A model generated the notes under the pieces. That model searched no databases and was not told the origin of the DNA. It saw nothing but the letters and a program-made list of their open reading frames with translations. From Chryseobacterium sp. ON_d1 (GTDB lineage: Bacteria > Bacteroidota > Bacteroidia > Flavobacteriales > Weeksellaceae): a stretch of 64,000 bases of DNA. The translations under genes were made by a program, and so were the position numbers. The DNA lies in assembly GCF_006829085.1 (NCBI RefSeq), contig NZ_BJTC01000001.1:310001-374000 (forward strand), given 5' to 3'. Shown one piece after another: positions 56,465 through 64,000 of this stretch (positions are counted from its first letter, which is position 1; every line of letters starts with the position of its first letter).

Positions 56465-56616
56465 ATATAAATTTATTTTACATTAAATATAAATAAAGAA
56501 ACATTACAGGATAAAATAGTTTTTAATATTTATTGATAATTGTTATCCAAGCGTTTCTTATTATTGTAATTTTATAAATGGAACGTTTATTGTAAAATTA
56601 CCTGAAAAAAGAAATT

Positions 56617-56838
56617 ATGAAAATTCCGGCAATATTAATGGCAAGTTTGTTGGCAGCAGGAGTATCTGCACAGACTACTAAACCTTTGACTAAAACAAAA
56701 AAGCCTGTTAAAAAAGTAAAAAAAGCTGCGGCTTCGGATACGGTCGAAAAGAAAAAACCGGGAACTCCTAAACCGGTCGTAAAAAAAGATACACTTGTAC
56801 TTCATGGATACGGCTGCCCGGCCTGCGGAATGGGGTAA
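56617..56838 (+). CDS. Secreted precursor peptide with C-terminal CPACGMG, probable RiPP substrate
   Basis: 73 residues: signal peptide MKIPAILMASLLAAGVSA, a Lys/Thr/Pro-rich spacer (20-60) and C-terminal 'HGYGCPACGMG' with Cys67 and Cys70. It ends 2 bp before a DUF692/MNIO gene, so the two are translationally coupled. MNIO enzymes modify cysteines in adjacent precursor peptides, so the C-terminal motif is the likely modification site. From memory, the Chryseobacterium ChrA/ChrH system uses a similar precursor; whether this is an orthologue was not checked. The signal peptide implies export of the modified peptide, perhaps for metal binding. Confidence 0.75.
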   Translation: MKIPAILMASLLAAGVSAQTTKPLTKTKKPVKKVKKAAASDTVEKKKPGTPKPVVKKDTLVLHGYGCPACGMG

Positions 56839-56840
56839 GG

Positions 56841-57938
56841 ATGAAAAGACCAATGTTAGGATTGTCAATGATGGCAGAAGCTGATTTTGTTTCTGCTATT
56901 TTGCCATTGATGCAGAATAATTCCATCGATGTGCTGGAGTGGTCTTTTGACACTCTTTATCATACCCATGAACCAGACTGGCTTCGTGATCTGTTAAACT
57001 TTTATGCAGAGAACAGCCGTTTGATAGGGCACGGAGTTTATTACTCTCTGTTTGATGCAAAATGGACAGAAAGACAGGAAGAATGGCTGCAAAAGCTTAA
57101 AGAAGAAGTCAGACTGCGGAAATACAATCATATCACGGAACATTTCGGTTTCATGAATACCGAAAATTTTCATCAGGGAGTGCCATTGCCGGTACCTCTG
57201 CATTCCAGGATTTTACAAATAGGTAAAGACAGGCTGTGCAGACTTCAGGATGCTGTAAATATTCCTGTAGGTATAGAAAACCTGGCTTTTTCATTTTCTA
57301 TGGATGATGTTAAAGAACAGGGAATATTTCTTGACAGACTAACGGAGGATACCAATGGCTTCCTGATTCTTGATCTTCATAATATTTACTGCCAATCCTG
57401 TAATTTCGAAGTAGGGATGCAGGAGATAATTAATTTATACCCTTTAGATAAAGTAAAAGAGATTCATCTTTCCGGAGGAAGCTGGCAGGAGAGTGTGTAT
57501 GGGAAAAAGCAGGTGAGGAGAGATACCCATGATGGTGTTATTCCACAGGATATTCTTTCTGTTTTGCCGTCTGTACTGAAACAATGTCAGAATCTGGAAT
57601 ATATTATTATTGAGAGACTCGGTCATACTTTAAAAACTGAACAAGAAAAGGTTGATTTTCTGAATGATTTTAATACCGTTAAGATGATTATTGAAACTTC
57701 AGGGCTGAAACTGAGACAAGGGGGTACCTGGAGTAAAAAAGAAATGAAACTCTCAGAGAAACCTTTGGAAGACCTGGTTTTATACGAAGAACAGTCAAGG
57801 CTTACCAGGCTTCTTTTTGATAAGATGGGAGCAGAAGCTATTCAGGGGCAGGACTTTCGTTATTTTAAGACAGAAAATTGGGATTCCGAAATGATTCTTA
57901 CCGCACAGAACATTATTAAAAAATGGAATCCTTATTAA
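56841..57938 (+). CDS. MNIO (DUF692) multinuclear iron-dependent oxidase
   Basis: A 365-residue TIM-barrel enzyme. Probable metal ligands run in family order: H64 ('IGHGVYYSL'), H101 ('TEHFGF'), E146 ('GIENLAF'), D178 and H180 ('DLHNIY'), H209 ('EIHLSGG'), D228 and H230 ('RRDTHDGVI') and E258 ('IERLG'). Relatives (MbnB, TglH, ChrH, bufferin maturases) oxidatively rearrange precursor-peptide cysteines. The core ends near 285, and an ~80-residue C-terminal extension ('YEEQSRLTRLLFDKMG') could serve as a fused partner or leader-binding domain in place of a separate partner protein; this is inference. It follows the precursor by 2 bp. Confidence 0.92.
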   Translation: MKRPMLGLSMMAEADFVSAILPLMQNNSIDVLEWSFDTLYHTHEPDWLRDLLNFYAENSRLIGHGVYYSLFDAKWTERQEEWLQKLKEEVRLRKYNHITEHFGFMNTENFHQGVPLPVPLHSRILQIGKDRLCRLQDAVNIPVGIENLAFSFSMDDVKEQGIFLDRLTEDTNGFLILDLHNIYCQSCNFEVGMQEIINLYPLDKVKEIHLSGGSWQESVYGKKQVRRDTHDGVIPQDILSVLPSVLKQCQNLEYIIIERLGHTLKTEQEKVDFLNDFNTVKMIIETSGLKLRQGGTWSKKEMKLSEKPLEDLVLYEEQSRLTRLLFDKMGAEAIQGQDFRYFKTENWDSEMILTAQNIIKKWNPY

Positions 57939-57967
57939 TTTTATTCTGATAACCAAAATCAAATTAT

Positions 57968-58459
57968 ATGAAAATGACAACATTGGTATTGATCATTACT
58001 GCCGTTCTAACTGCCTTGATAGGAGGGCTTTTTTATGCTTATTCATGTTCGGTAGTTCTGGGGTTGGGAAAACTCTCTGATATGGAATACCTGAAGGCAA
58101 TGCAGAACATCAACCGGGAAATCCTTAATCCTGTTTTCTTTATGAGTTTTATGGGTACCGTAGTTCTCCTTCCTGTTTCAACGTTTTTGTTCCGTGGGCA
58201 GCAACCTGTCTTTATTTTTCTCCTTCTGGCTACATTGGCATACCTGATTGGAGTTTTTGGAGTCACGGTTGCCGGGAATGTTCCGATGAATGATGCACTG
58301 GATAAGTTTGATATTACGGGTTCCACTACGGAAGCGATCAGACAGATGCGGGAAAATTTTGAAAACAGATGGAATTTCCTGAATAATTTAAGAACTGTTT
58401 TTTCTGTCATTTCTATCATTTTTGTGGTCTGTGCCTGTGTCTGGAATAAGGAAGTATAA
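57968..58459 (+). CDS. DUF1772-family membrane protein
   Basis: A 163-residue protein with four membrane helices ('LVLIITAVLTALIGGLFYAYS', 'FMSFMGTVVLLPVSTFLF', 'LATLAYLIGVFGVTVAG', 'VFSVISIIFVVCACVW') and 'VPMNDALD', as in DUF1772 (anthrone oxygenase-like). It lies 29 bp after the MNIO gene and is likely co-transcribed. It may complete the RiPP pathway or be an unrelated rider. Confidence 0.8.
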   Translation: MKMTTLVLIITAVLTALIGGLFYAYSCSVVLGLGKLSDMEYLKAMQNINREILNPVFFMSFMGTVVLLPVSTFLFRGQQPVFIFLLLATLAYLIGVFGVTVAGNVPMNDALDKFDITGSTTEAIRQMRENFENRWNFLNNLRTVFSVISIIFVVCACVWNKEV

Positions 58460-58630
58460 AATTATAAATGGAATTAGGTAAAAATACGCAAATGTCAGAT
58501 TCAGTATTTCTACGGATGCGTATATGTGGTTTTATTCAGATCTTTGTCTTGTTAGTAAGACAGTTTTAAACATTTTCAGCGAGTTGAAAAAAAGATTATA
58601 ACCAAGACGACTTAAGTTTCCAAACAAGAG

Positions 58631-58658
58631 AAAAGGCAGCCAACGGCTGCCTTTTGTG
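58631..58658. terminator. Bidirectional terminator between MNIO locus and rpe
   Basis: AAAAGGCAGCC and GGCTGCCTTTT form an 11-bp perfect stem with a 3-nt loop. Confidence 0.9.
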
Positions 58659-58675
58659 TATGATAAAAGATAATC

Positions 58676-59326
58676 TTAAATCTTTAAAAGTTCGATTGTT
58701 CTTTCCGGGCTTTCAGCTGAGAAAACAGCATTTCCTGCAACAAGAACGTCGGCGCCGGCTTCAAATAATTTAGAAGCGTTGTCAAGATTTACACCTCCAT
58801 CTACCTCAATAAGTGCTGTAGAATTGTTACTTAAGATCAGATCTTTGGTTTCAGCAATCTTTTTATAGGTATTTTCGATGAACTTCTGACCTCCAAATCC
58901 CGGGTTTACGCTCATTAATAATACAAGATCCACATCTGCGATAATATCTTCAAGCATTAATACCGGAGTGGATGGATTTAAAACCACACCTGCTTTTGCT
59001 CCTTTGCTCTGAATATGGTGGATGGTTCTGTGAAGATGGGTACATGCTTCATAATGTACAGAAACAAGGTCTGCGCCAAGATTGATGAATTCATCAACGT
59101 ATTTTTCAGGTTCCACAATCATCAGGTGAACATCTACAAACTTTTTAGCATGCTGCTGAACGGTTTTCATCACAGGAAAACCAAATGAAATATTGGGAAC
59201 AAACCTGCCATCCATCACATCAACGTGTATCCAGTCGGCCTGAGAATTATTCAGCATTTCAATGTCTCTTTGCAGGTTCCCAAAGTCTGCAGATAAAAGG
59301 GATGGAGCAATAAGCTTCGTTTTCAT
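58676..59326 (-). CDS. rpe: Ribulose-phosphate 3-epimerase
   Basis: A 216-residue TIM barrel interconverting ribulose-5-P and xylulose-5-P (pentose phosphate pathway). Motifs 'SLLSADFGNL', 'HVDVMDGRFVPN', 'MSVNPGFGGQ' and 'EVDGGVN' carry the metal and catalytic residues. Full length. Confidence 0.97.
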   Translation of the reverse strand: MKTKLIAPSLLSADFGNLQRDIEMLNNSQADWIHVDVMDGRFVPNISFGFPVMKTVQQHAKKFVDVHLMIVEPEKYVDEFINLGADLVSVHYEACTHLHRTIHHIQSKGAKAGVVLNPSTPVLMLEDIIADVDLVLLMSVNPGFGGQKFIENTYKKIAETKDLILSNNSTALIEVDGGVNLDNASKLFEAGADVLVAGNAVFSAESPERTIELLKI

Positions 59327-59352
59327 TTTTACTTTTTATACTTTACTTTATA

Positions 59353-59652
59353 TTATCCTATTGAAAATGAACGGTCATTGGTGAAATAATAATAGGCTAG
59401 GTAACCTGCTGTAAAAATAACTTCTACAACAGATAATTTCTTCCTGTTGAAATTGAGGAGTAGAAACCTGTCAATTATAAGGAGTCCGAAAAGAACCAGC
59501 AAGAAAATTACTTCTATTGTAATTCCTAAACTTGCACTTGGGTCGATTGTGAATAATTGATAGACAATTAAAGGAATTCCTAACCCGGCAAGCATTATAA
59601 ATACAATAGAGATAAATGTTGGCCTTTTTACTAAATCAGAAATAGGGTTCAT
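59353..59652 (-). CDS. Small membrane protein, unknown
   Basis: 99 residues with three hydrophobic segments ('FISIVFIMLAGLGIPLIVYQLF', 'ITIEVIFLLVLFGLLII', 'VEVIFTAGYLAYYYF'). It lies 26 bp upstream of rpe and 3 bp downstream of the M42 peptidase, so is likely in one transcript with both. No family recognised. Confidence 0.65.
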   Translation of the reverse strand: MNPISDLVKRPTFISIVFIMLAGLGIPLIVYQLFTIDPSASLGITIEVIFLLVLFGLLIIDRFLLLNFNRKKLSVVEVIFTAGYLAYYYFTNDRSFSIG

Positions 59653-59655
59653 TTT

Positions 59656-60729
59656 TTAATGATATTTCAGTTTCATTTCCGGCTTGATCTTAAGGACCGT
59701 TTCGTAGATAAGTTTAATAACATTAGCTACATCTTCCTTAGACACCATTTCTACCGTAGTGTGCATATAACGCAAAGGTAAGGAAATTAACGCACTTGGT
59801 ACTCCGCCGTTCGAATGGGCAAAAGCATCTGTATCAGTTCCTGTAGCTCTGCTGGCTGCGGCTCTCTGGAAAGGAATTTTTTTAGCCTTTGCAGTATCAA
59901 TGATTAATTCTCTGATGGTGTGATGAACACTTGGAGCGAAGAATACTACCGGACCTGCGCCGCATTTCTGATCACCTTCTTTTTTCTTTTCAATCATCGG
60001 CGTGGTAGTATCATGGGTGACGTCTGTTACAATGGCAATATTCGGTTTGATAGTATCAGCAATCATATCTGCTCCATATAAACCTACTTCTTCCTGTACG
60101 GAATTAGTGATGTAAAGCCCGAAAGGAATTGATTTCTTATTTTCTTTTAAGAGTCTTGCTACTTCAGCAATCATAAAACCTCCGATTCTGTTGTCCAAAG
60201 CTCTGCACACAAAATAACGGTCGTTCATTTCAAAGAATTCGTCAGGATAAGTAATCATGCATCCTACATATATTCCCATTTCTTCCACTTCCTTCTTGGA
60301 AGTAGCGCCACAGTCTATAAAAATATTTTCGATCTTTGGAGTCGGCTCATTCTGGTTTGTTCTTGTATGAATGGCAGGCCATCCGAATACTCCTTTTACA
60401 ATTCCGTTTTCTCCGTGAATATGCACTACTTTGGAAGGCGCAATGGTCTGGTCTGAGCCTCCGTTCCTGATGACATAAATCAATCCATCGTCAGTAATAT
60501 AATTAACATACCATGAGATTTCATCAGCATGCGCTTCAATCACTACTTTAAATTCAGCTTCCGGATTAATAATTCCATAGCAGGTTCCATAATGGTCTAT
60601 TTCTATCTTATCTACATATGGTCTGATGTAATCCATCCAGACTTCCTGTCCCTTATGTTCGTAACCTGTTGGTGATGAAGTGTTTAGGTATTTTTCTAAA
60701 AATTTCAAAGATTTCTTTTCAAATTTCAT
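59656..60729 (-). CDS. M42-family metallopeptidase (glutamyl aminopeptidase type)
   Basis: A 357-residue enzyme with zinc-binding and catalytic motifs 'VVIEAHADEISW', 'FVCRALDNRIGGFMIAE', 'NSVQEEVGLYGADM', 'IVTDVTHDTTTP' and 'HTTVEMVSKEDV'. These proteins are dodecameric cytoplasmic aminopeptidases that trim peptides. Intact and full length. Confidence 0.94.
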   Translation of the reverse strand: MKFEKKSLKFLEKYLNTSSPTGYEHKGQEVWMDYIRPYVDKIEIDHYGTCYGIINPEAEFKVVIEAHADEISWYVNYITDDGLIYVIRNGGSDQTIAPSKVVHIHGENGIVKGVFGWPAIHTRTNQNEPTPKIENIFIDCGATSKKEVEEMGIYVGCMITYPDEFFEMNDRYFVCRALDNRIGGFMIAEVARLLKENKKSIPFGLYITNSVQEEVGLYGADMIADTIKPNIAIVTDVTHDTTTPMIEKKKEGDQKCGAGPVVFFAPSVHHTIRELIIDTAKAKKIPFQRAAASRATGTDTDAFAHSNGGVPSALISLPLRYMHTTVEMVSKEDVANVIKLIYETVLKIKPEMKLKYH

Positions 60730-60780
60730 AAAAAGGAATGATTTTTGCGTTCAATTTTTGTTCTTATAAGTGTAAAAATA

Positions 60781-61485
60781 ATGAATTTTAGTAAGATTAT
60801 CTGCCTTTTTATTCTCTTTTTTGGAGTCAGTGTTTTTGGTCAGAAGGATGGTATTGTGGCAAAGCCGCTCAATCAGTACCCGCCTGAATCCCTTAAAGTG
60901 GATGAATTTGGCAATAAGTATTATTATGACGAGCAGCAGAAGATCAAGGTTTATGAAATCAATGGAGAGCCTGTAGTTGTTTTGGATGAATTGGTTTTAG
61001 TGAATAAACCCCGGTTTAATAATCAACTTGATAAGAATTACTATTATTTTCTGAATAAAAAGCTGTACAGAGTTTATCCATTATTTGTCACTGCATTGCA
61101 ACAGTACAGAGATATTCAGAAAGATATGACTGATATGGACAGCAAAGCCAAAAGAAAATTTGTAAGAGAAAGACAAAATATACTGGCTGACCAATATGAA
61201 AAGCAACTGAGAGATCTTACGACTACCGAAGGACAGGTTTTTGCAAAACTGATGAACAGAGCTACCGGAAAGAATGTATTCGAAATCATCAAAGAACTGA
61301 GAGGAGGATGGAGTGCTTTCTGGTGGAATGTAAAAGGAAAAATGGCTGATATTGATCTGAAAGACCGCTATGATCCCCATACGAACAGAAGTGATGAATT
61401 CATAGAATCCTTACTGCAGTCTAACTGGAACTCAGGGTATCTGCAACCTTATCCGGGAGCCAATGATTTTAAAGTAAAGAAATAA
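60781..61485 (+). CDS. DUF4294-family secreted protein
   Basis: The start is set at ATG 60781 (MNFSKIICLFILFF), giving a signal peptide ending 'VSVFGQ'; an ATG 36 bp upstream is in frame but precedes the signal. The ~234-residue product has 'ELVLVNKPRFNNQLDKNYYYFLNKKLYRVYPLF' and 'LRGGWSAFWWNVKGKMADIDLKDRYDP', hallmarks of DUF4294. Conserved in flavobacteria, function unknown. Confidence 0.88.
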   Translation: MNFSKIICLFILFFGVSVFGQKDGIVAKPLNQYPPESLKVDEFGNKYYYDEQQKIKVYEINGEPVVVLDELVLVNKPRFNNQLDKNYYYFLNKKLYRVYPLFVTALQQYRDIQKDMTDMDSKAKRKFVRERQNILADQYEKQLRDLTTTEGQVFAKLMNRATGKNVFEIIKELRGGWSAFWWNVKGKMADIDLKDRYDPHTNRSDEFIESLLQSNWNSGYLQPYPGANDFKVKK

Positions 61486-61491
61486 TAATAT

Positions 61492-61521
61492 AAATTCCTG
61501 TAAGAATGCTTACAGGAATTT
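61492..61521. terminator. Bidirectional terminator
   Basis: AAATTCCTGTAAG and CTTACAGGAATTT form a 13-bp perfect stem with AATG loop, followed by TTTCTTTT. The stop codon of the convergent Nudix gene lies within it. Confidence 0.92.
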
Positions 61522-61926
61522 TTCTTTTAACTTATCAAATACAATTTTGTCTATGGGAAGCGGGAAAGGATTGTCAGGTCTGTCGATTTCAATCCATTCT
61601 GTTTTTTCAATGCAGGGGTCCAAAATAAGAAAGTCTTCTTCATTGATGATATCTACTATATAATATATGGTAAGAAGCTGCTCATTTTCTCTGAAGCGGG
61701 AAACCAGGAAGTTTTCCTGAGTATAGAAATGTTCAAGAACATTTATTTTTACATTCAGTTCTTCGTCAAACTCACGATGCAGACACTCCAGCACACCTTC
61801 TCCATATTCCAATCCGCCACCCGGAAATTTCATTAAAGGTTCGCCGGCATATTCTTCAAATAAGGTTAAAACCTGTTTGTCTTTTACCGCACATGCATAC
61901 ACTCTAATGTTGATCTTATCTATCAT
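61510..61926 (-). CDS. Nudix hydrolase
   Basis: A 138-residue protein with the Nudix box in 'GGLEYGEGVLECLHREFDEEL', matching Gx5Ex7REUxEE. It cleaves nucleoside diphosphates linked to another moiety; the substrate is not predicted. Confidence 0.93.
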   Translation of the reverse strand: MIDKINIRVYACAVKDKQVLTLFEEYAGEPLMKFPGGGLEYGEGVLECLHREFDEELNVKINVLEHFYTQENFLVSRFRENEQLLTIYYIVDIINEEDFLILDPCIEKTEWIEIDRPDNPFPLPIDKIVFDKLKEKFL

Positions 61927-62012
61927 ATAATATAACGTATAATATTTGTATAGCTAATGTAAGGAAAATTTATAGAGGTAAAAAAGTTAAATAGTGAAAT
62001 ACTTTTGCCTTT

Positions 62013-62687
62013 CTAGAGTTTCACTGCATTGATCATCTCTCTTTTTCCCGGCGGGCCCTGTTTTTTTTCAACCTGGAAATTCAGCTCCTGAAGGATTCTT
62101 CTAACACTGCCTTTCGATGAATAAGTTGTTAATAATCCGTTAATGGCCATTTTGTCAGAAACGAGTTCGAATAATGGCTTTTCCCAAAGGTCAGGCTGTA
62201 CTCTTGCGCCAAAGCAGTCGAAGTAAACAAGGTTGATTTTAGGCAGATCAATGTCTTTCAGGTCAAAAAAATCACATTCTATCTTTTTTAAGTTGAATCC
62301 ACTAATGATTTCTACTGACTTTTCCCAATCTGACAGATGAATTTTCTGATAAATATTTTTTAACTCTGGGTTATCAAAAAGTTCAAAGTAGGCTAAATCT
62401 TTAACTTCGGATTCATTTATGGGGTATTTTTCGAGTGAAAAATAATTGATGACATGATTTTTGTCAGTTTTTAAATATTCATTAATTGTTACCAAAACAT
62501 TCAAACCTGTTCCAAAACCGAGTTCTAAAATATTAATTTCGCAATCGTTTATCAGATTTAGTCCATTTTTGATAAACACGTGTTCGGCTTCCTGTAGCGC
62601 TCCGTGATGAGAATGGTAGTTTTCATTTAATTCACTGATAAACAGTGTTTTACTTCCGTCGTTTGTGGTCTTAATTTCTCTTTTCAA
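62013..62687 (-). CDS. mnmD: tRNA U34 methyltransferase MnmD-like
   Basis: A 224-residue SAM methyltransferase. 'TTNDGSKTLFISELNENYHSHHGALQEAEHVF', 'INILELGFGTGLN' (SAM motif) and 'VYFDCFGARVQPDLWEKPLF' match the MnmD domain, here without the fused MnmC oxidase domain. It finishes the mnm5(s2)U34 wobble modification. Its promoter is divergent from ilvE. Confidence 0.92.
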   Translation of the reverse strand: MKREIKTTNDGSKTLFISELNENYHSHHGALQEAEHVFIKNGLNLINDCEINILELGFGTGLNVLVTINEYLKTDKNHVINYFSLEKYPINESEVKDLAYFELFDNPELKNIYQKIHLSDWEKSVEIISGFNLKKIECDFFDLKDIDLPKINLVYFDCFGARVQPDLWEKPLFELVSDKMAINGLLTTYSSKGSVRRILQELNFQVEKKQGPPGKREMINAVKL

Positions 62688-62700
62688 GCTATTTTTTTGT

Positions 62701-62747
62701 CAAATTTACTCTAAAATTTTTATATTTAGAAAATTATGTTAAATTTG
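62701..62747. promoter_or_regulatory. Divergent -7 boxes for mnmD and ilvE
   Basis: CAAATTTA at 62701-62708 reads TAAATTTG on the minus strand (toward mnmD), and TAAATTTG at 62740-62747 reads toward ilvE. Both fit the TAnnTTTG box. Confidence 0.6.
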
Positions 62748-62772
62748 TAGAACATCGTAAAAATTTTAAAAA

Positions 62773-63843
62773 ATGATAATTCAAAAAACTGAAAACTCCA
62801 GAATTTCTACATTTGACCCTAACAATTTTTCATTTGGTAATACTTTCATTGATCATATGATCATTTGTGAGTATGAGAACGGAAAATGGGGGGATGTAAA
62901 ATTAGTTCCTTACGGTCCGATTTCATTTACGCCTGCCATGATGGGGGTAAATTATGGACAAGCTTGTTTTGAAGGTATGAAAGCCTATAAAGACAAAGAC
63001 GGGCAGGTTTTCCTTTTCAGGCCTGAAAAGAATTTTGAACGTATCAATAAGTCAGCGAAGCGTCTTGCTATGCCTGAAGTGACTGAAGAAATGTTTTTAG
63101 ACGGATTAAAAGCATTAGTAGATATAGACAGAGATTGGATTCCACAGGGGGAGGGAATGTCTCTGTATATCAGACCTTTGATTTTTGCTACAGAGGAAGC
63201 TTTGAAAGCAAGAGTTTCTAATAAATATATGTTTGCTATCGTTGCAACGCCAGCGAAGAGTTATTATTCAGAACCGGTATCAGTGAAAATCTCTGATCAT
63301 TATTCAAGAGCTGCAAACGGGGGAGTAGGTTCTGCAAAAGCTGCGGGGAACTATGCTGCTTCTTTCTATCCTACACAATTGGCCATAGAGGAAGGGTATG
63401 AGCAAATCATCTGGACAGATGATGCTACTCACGAATATTTCGAAGAGAGTGGTACAATGAACGTTTTTGTAAGAATCAACGATACGATCTATACCCCTCC
63501 AACTTCTGAGAAAATCCTTGATGGGGTAACAAGAGACAGCTTTATTCAATTGGCTAAGAGAAGAGGAATCGAAGTGAAAGTAGAGCCTATCGCTGTGAAA
63601 ACAGTCATTGAAGCTTTAAAGAACGGTTCCCTTAAAGAAGTTTGGGGAGTAGGTACGGCTGTAGTTACCACTCAGTTCCAGGCTTTAGGATACCAGGGAG
63701 AAAAACTTGATCTTCCAAGATTATCTGATGAAGAAAGCTTTGCAGCGATCCTTAAGAAAGACCTTGTGGACTTACAAACCAACCTGTCTGAAGATCCTTT
63801 CGGATGGAGAGTTATTGTAGATCACGCTTTAGAAACAGTATAA
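62773..63843 (+). CDS. ilvE: Branched-chain amino-acid aminotransferase
   Basis: A 356-residue fold-type IV PLP enzyme (BCAT type II). PLP-binding K189 is in 'GGVGSAKAAGNYAAS'. 'NYGQACFEGMKAYKDKDG', 'LYIRPLIFATE' and 'YFEESGTMNVFV' are family motifs. It transfers amino groups between glutamate and the branched-chain 2-oxoacids. Complete. Confidence 0.96.
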   Translation: MIIQKTENSRISTFDPNNFSFGNTFIDHMIICEYENGKWGDVKLVPYGPISFTPAMMGVNYGQACFEGMKAYKDKDGQVFLFRPEKNFERINKSAKRLAMPEVTEEMFLDGLKALVDIDRDWIPQGEGMSLYIRPLIFATEEALKARVSNKYMFAIVATPAKSYYSEPVSVKISDHYSRAANGGVGSAKAAGNYAASFYPTQLAIEEGYEQIIWTDDATHEYFEESGTMNVFVRINDTIYTPPTSEKILDGVTRDSFIQLAKRRGIEVKVEPIAVKTVIEALKNGSLKEVWGVGTAVVTTQFQALGYQGEKLDLPRLSDEESFAAILKKDLVDLQTNLSEDPFGWRVIVDHALETV

Positions 63844-63864
63844 TAGCTTATAAATAACAATTGG

Positions 63865-63890
63865 AAAGCCGGGGTTTTTCCCGGCTTTTT
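63865..63890 (+). terminator. Terminator after ilvE
   Basis: AAAGCCGGG and CCCGGCTTT form a 9-bp perfect stem followed by a T run. Confidence 0.92.
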
Positions 63891-64000
63891 CGTATCTATG
63901 TATTTATAAAAATGAGTGGGTAGTTTAAGATCAGATACATATTTTATTACATTCGCACATTTCTTAACCAAGTTTTGTAATTGATTCACGAAATGTGTAT

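Noticed and set aside
1..64000. CRISPR arrays, insertion sequences, integrases, attachment sites and rRNA
   Set aside because: No regularly spaced repeats, transposase or integrase motifs, or rRNA sequence were seen. The inverted repeats found are terminators or short dyads.

Overview
The window is chromosomal DNA from a member of the Bacteroidota, most likely Chryseobacterium or a close relative in the Weeksellaceae. The evidence is low G+C, promoters of the TAnnTTTG type (before the Ser tRNA, ndk and ilvE), a TonB-dependent receptor with a carboxypeptidase-regulatory N-terminus, LytTR two-component pairs, DUF4294 and DUF6268 proteins, small GG-leader peptides typical of Chryseobacterium, and a fused DAHP synthase/chorismate mutase. 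I see no transposase, integrase, CRISPR array or rRNA. One tRNA is present, tRNA-Ser(UGA).

Layout. 1-3.2 kb: the 5' part of a TPR gene, a DinB-like protein and an S41 peptidase. 3.2-13.3 kb: a type VI secretion effector island with a structured leader, VgrG, a TPR protein (probable adaptor), a 1,597-residue PAAR-like/Rhs protein ending in a deaminase-like toxin, and two candidate immunity genes plus a 22-codon ORF. 13.4-19 kb: tRNA-Ser, a LytTR regulator/sensor kinase pair, a TonB-dependent receptor, and two unlisted tandem Cys-containing GG-leader peptides on the minus strand. 19-36 kb: mixed metabolism and regulation, including an alpha/beta hydrolase, a VOC protein, a serine hydrolase, Lrp, a cobalamin riboswitch before metE, an AraC regulator, an aldehyde dehydrogenase, DUF1062, an ECF sigma/YciI (DGPF) pair, PhzF, a second LytTR/kinase pair and DUF6268. 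36-47 kb: an MFS exporter, a membrane-anchored AraC regulator, a secreted surface protein, a beta-propeller histidine kinase with a LuxR regulator, and several further regulators. 47-54.5 kb: an alpha-oxoamine synthase (possible sulfonolipid or sphingolipid enzyme) with a TetR regulator, dnaX with an A10 slippage tract, aroG-CM, rsgA and ndk. 54.6-58.5 kb: a GH29 fucosidase, then a compact RiPP-like locus of a 73-residue secreted precursor ending in CPACGMG, a DUF692/MNIO enzyme and a DUF1772 membrane protein. 58.6-64 kb: housekeeping genes rpe, an M42 peptidase, DUF4294, Nudix, mnmD and ilvE.

The most interesting parts are (i) the MNIO/precursor pair at 56.6-58.5 kb, (ii) the Rhs deaminase effector with its immunity region, (iii) the paired GG-leader peptides at 18.6-18.9 kb next to a receptor and a sensor system, (iv) the dnaX slippage site, and (v) three small structured or short-ORF intergenic elements (3.46, 44.7 and 53.9 kb). 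All functional statements come from reading the sequence and from family knowledge; no database search was run.
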